Of a DNA stretch of 14,048 bases, positions 12,360-14,048 are shown piece by piece. The notes under the pieces are model-generated. The model saw nothing but the letters and a program-made list of their open reading frames with translations. It did no database searches and had not been told where the DNA came from. This DNA is from an uncultured Lachnospiraceae bacterium (GTDB taxonomy: Bacteria > Bacillota > Clostridia > Lachnospirales > Lachnospiraceae). Both the position numbers and the translations under genes were made by a program. The DNA lies in NCBI GenBank assembly GCA_902782715.1, contig CACZOG010000054.1, forward strand, positions 1 to 14,048, in the 5' to 3' direction. Within the stretch, counting starts at the first letter, position 1. Each line of letters starts with the position of its first letter.

Positions 12360-13115
12360 TTAACCGATAACATCCTGCATTGTGTAGAATCCGTTCTCTT
12401 TACCGGATAAATATTTTGCCGCGGTTAATGCACCCTTTGCAAATATCGCTCTTGAATAAGCAGTATGGTTAAGTGTGATAACTTCATCTTCTCCGGCAAA
12501 AATAACATCATGAATGCCCACGATCGTTCCGCCTCTTACTGCCGAAATACCTATCTCATCTGCTCTTCTTGCTTCAGATCTGTCTGTTCTGTCATACACG
12601 TAAGTATATCTGTTATCAAGTGATTCATTGATTGCATCAGCCAGAGCAAGTGCGGTTCCGCTGGGAGCGTCTTTTTTCATTTTATGATGCTGTTCCACTA
12701 TCTCGATATCATATCCCGCATTGCCTAAAACAGGTGCGGCATCTTTTAAAAGTTTGATAAGCAGATTAACTCCGAGCGACATGTTTGCCGATTTAAGAAT
12801 AGCGATCTTCTCTGCTTCTTTGTTAACTCTTGCCATCTGTTCTTCAGAAAGTCCCGTAGTACATAAAACAACGGGAAGTTTTTTGTTAACGCAATAATCC
12901 AAAAGGCCGTCAACAGCGCCAGCAAGTGCAAAGTCGATAACTACATCCGCTTCTATCTCACACTCGCTTATATTTTTGTATACGGGATAATCGTTTGTAA
13001 TCCCGTCGAAAGGATCAACGCCAGCAACGATAGTGATGTTTTCATCTTCTTTTGCGAGTCTTGTGATAGCCTGACCCATTCTTCCGTTACATCCGTGCAT
13101 TATAACTCTGACCAT
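12360..13115 (-). CDS. dapB: 4-hydroxy-tetrahydrodipicolinate reductase
   Basis: The 251-residue protein reduces the DapA product with NAD(P)H in the diaminopimelate pathway, which feeds lysine and peptidoglycan. It shows the nucleotide-binding GCNGRMG at 8-14, DFALAGAV at 61-68, TTGLSEEQ at 86-93 and the catalytic and substrate motif EQHHKMKKDAPSGTA starting at 141. In that motif His143 and Lys147 correspond to E. coli His159 and Lys163. Length is slightly under the 265-275 of many homologues. An AGAGGAA site precedes the ATG. It lies 104 bases after dapA, but a terminator falls in between, and 15 bases before hisA, with which it is probably co-transcribed. No clear promoter is visible in the 57 bases between the terminator and the ATG. 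Confidence 0.95.
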   Translation of the reverse strand: MVRVIMHGCNGRMGQAITRLAKEDENITIVAGVDPFDGITNDYPVYKNISECEIEADVVIDFALAGAVDGLLDYCVNKKLPVVLCTTGLSEEQMARVNKEAEKIAILKSANMSLGVNLLIKLLKDAAPVLGNAGYDIEIVEQHHKMKKDAPSGTALALADAINESLDNRYTYVYDRTDRSEARRADEIGISAVRGGTIVGIHDVIFAGEDEVITLNHTAYSRAIFAKGALTAAKYLSGKENGFYTMQDVIG

Positions 13116-13165
13116 AATTTATTCCTCTTTTCTTTTATTCGGTATTAAAAGTGCTTTTATCTTTT

Positions 13166-13197
13166 AAAAAATGAGCGCCTTAAAACCTAAGGCGCTC
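13166..13197 (-). terminator. Intrinsic terminator after dapA
   Basis: A 10-bp perfect, GC-rich stem (GAGCGCCTTA, 13173-13182 with 13188-13197) has a 5-base loop and is followed on the minus strand by ATTTTTT. It should end most dapA transcripts before dapB. Confidence 0.88.
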
Positions 13198-13219
13198 GTG
13201 ATCGCAATTCAGTATCGGA

Positions 13220-14048
13220 TTATAACAAGCCGTAATTCTTCATCTCTTCCTTAAGAGCTTCGGCCTTTGTTTCATCCATAGTGCAAAGCGGTGCTCTGTA
13301 TACATCGTCACAGAATCCCATGTAGCTCATAGCCTTCTTAATGGGAATAGGATTAACTTCGCTGAACAATGCGTCTGTGATCTTAACCGCTTTTAACTGC
13401 ATCTCTCTTGCTTCAGCAACTTTGCCGTCGAAGAATTTCTCGCACATATCATGTACTTCTTCGGGAGCGATGTTTGAAAGCACTGAGATAACTCCTTTGG
13501 CACCTACCGATAAGAACGGAAGTGTCATGATATCGTCGCCGCAGTAAATATCAACTTTATCTCTGCCAAGGTCTGCAAGTCTTGCTGTCTGGGCAAGATC
13601 GCCTGTAGCTTCCTTTACACCAACAATGTTTTCAACCTCAGTACAAAGTTTAACTATCGTCTGGGGAAGAATGTTAACACCTGTACGTCCGGGAATGTTG
13701 TAAAGGATGCAGGGAATCTTAACCGAATCCGCAATAGCCTTAAAATGTAAGAACAAACCTTTCTGAGTGGATTTATTGTAATAAGGTGATACCAAAAGCA
13801 ATGCATCCGCTCCTCTCTTCTCAGCCTCTGTAGACAAATGGATCGCCTCGGCTGTTGAGTTGGAACCTGTGCCTGCAATTACGGGTACTCTGCCGTTTAC
13901 ACGCTTGACACATGCCTCAATAACGTCCAGATGTTCTTCGTGACTCATAGTTGATGACTCGCCTGTTGTACCGCATACAACAATGGCATCAGTCTTATGA
14001 GCAATCTGGAACTCAATATTCTTGTAAAACTGTTCGTAATCGACTTCC
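13220..14048 (-). CDS. dapA: 4-hydroxy-tetrahydrodipicolinate synthase, missing its N-terminus at the right edge
   Basis: The frame is open past the right edge. Reading leftward from 14047 the first residues are EVDYEQFYKNIEFQ, then the conserved VVCGTTGESSTMSHEEH. The ATG at 13948 is the internal Met of that motif and not the start; about 17-25 residues are missing. The aldolase-type barrel condenses pyruvate with aspartate semialdehyde. Visible catalytic parts are the GTTGES threonines, Tyr of LYNIPGRTG (the proton relay, with the substrate-binding Arg) and the Schiff-base Lys of GVKEATGD. It ends KNYGLL, a normal length at the C-terminus. A strong terminator follows, so dapA may be a separate unit from dapB-hisA although all three share a strand. 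Confidence 0.96.
   Translation of the reverse strand, partial: EVDYEQFYKNIEFQIAHKTDAIVVCGTTGESSTMSHEEHLDVIEACVKRVNGRVPVIAGTGSNSTAEAIHLSTEAEKRGADALLLVSPYYNKSTQKGLFLHFKAIADSVKIPCILYNIPGRTGVNILPQTIVKLCTEVENIVGVKEATGDLAQTARLADLGRDKVDIYCGDDIMTLPFLSVGAKGVISVLSNIAPEEVHDMCEKFFDGKVAEAREMQLKAVKITDALFSEVNPIPIKKAMSYMGFCDDVYRAPLCTMDETKAEALKEEMKNYGLL

Noticed and set aside
13220..13948. dapA starting at the ATG at 13948
   Set aside because: That Met is inside the conserved GTTGESSTMSHEEH stretch and the frame stays open to the right edge.

Overview
This window looks like chromosomal DNA of a low-GC, Gram-positive anaerobe, most likely a non-sporulating or rumen/gut-type member of the Lachnospiraceae (Clostridia). 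The reasons are the AT-rich composition with strong AGGAGG-type ribosome sites, a DUF1836 regulator, a YerC-type TrpR-like protein, a clostridial-type PilT, the rpsT-lepA-hemW order, and a eukaryotic-type HisA, a rare variant I recall from rumen bacteria. The genus assignment is inference.

Layout from left to right. The 5' end of pilT (minus, cut by the left edge) has its own near-consensus promoter. hemW, lepA and rpsT follow, all on the minus strand, with a terminator hairpin between rpsT and lepA. Next is a 5.3-kb minus-strand gene whose 1769-residue product joins an FAD-dependent oxidoreductase of about 490 residues to about 1270 residues of acidic, repeat-rich, cysteine-free and probably disordered tail. 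Directly upstream of it lies a small gene for a DUF1836 protein with a MerR-like helix-turn-helix, and that gene starts next to a perfect 17-nt palindrome at its promoter. A 270-bp divergent intergenic region separates this unit from plus-strand yerC. yerC runs tail-to-tail, without a single spacer base, into a minus-strand gene for a membrane-anchored, catalytically degenerate M23-type protein. That gene diverges from a plus-strand cold-shock protein gene. The right end is a minus-strand lysine/histidine block read dapA (5' end cut by the right edge) - dapB - hisA.

How the genes fit together. rpsT, lepA and hemW form a translation/heme neighbourhood conserved across Firmicutes, here without the sporulation genes (gpr, spoIIP) that I recall between rpsT and lepA in Bacillus subtilis. 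DapA and DapB catalyse consecutive steps of the diaminopimelate/lysine route, and the HisA isomerase serves histidine synthesis, so the right end is an amino-acid unit with an unusual HisA type. The DUF1836 gene and the giant FAD-tail gene form a likely two-gene operon. No terminator is visible after either gene, so transcripts may run on into rpsT.

The best candidate for something undescribed is this DUF1836/giant FAD-scaffold pair. The tail carries recurring short motifs (13 E-P-x-Y sites, an F-x-[KT]-[AV]-[ST]-x-F motif three times, a K-T-[VI]-F motif twice, an 8-residue tandem repeat five times), a candidate amphipathic helix and a basic C-terminus. I infer a cytoplasmic scaffold tethered to a redox enzyme; its substrate and partners cannot be read from the sequence.
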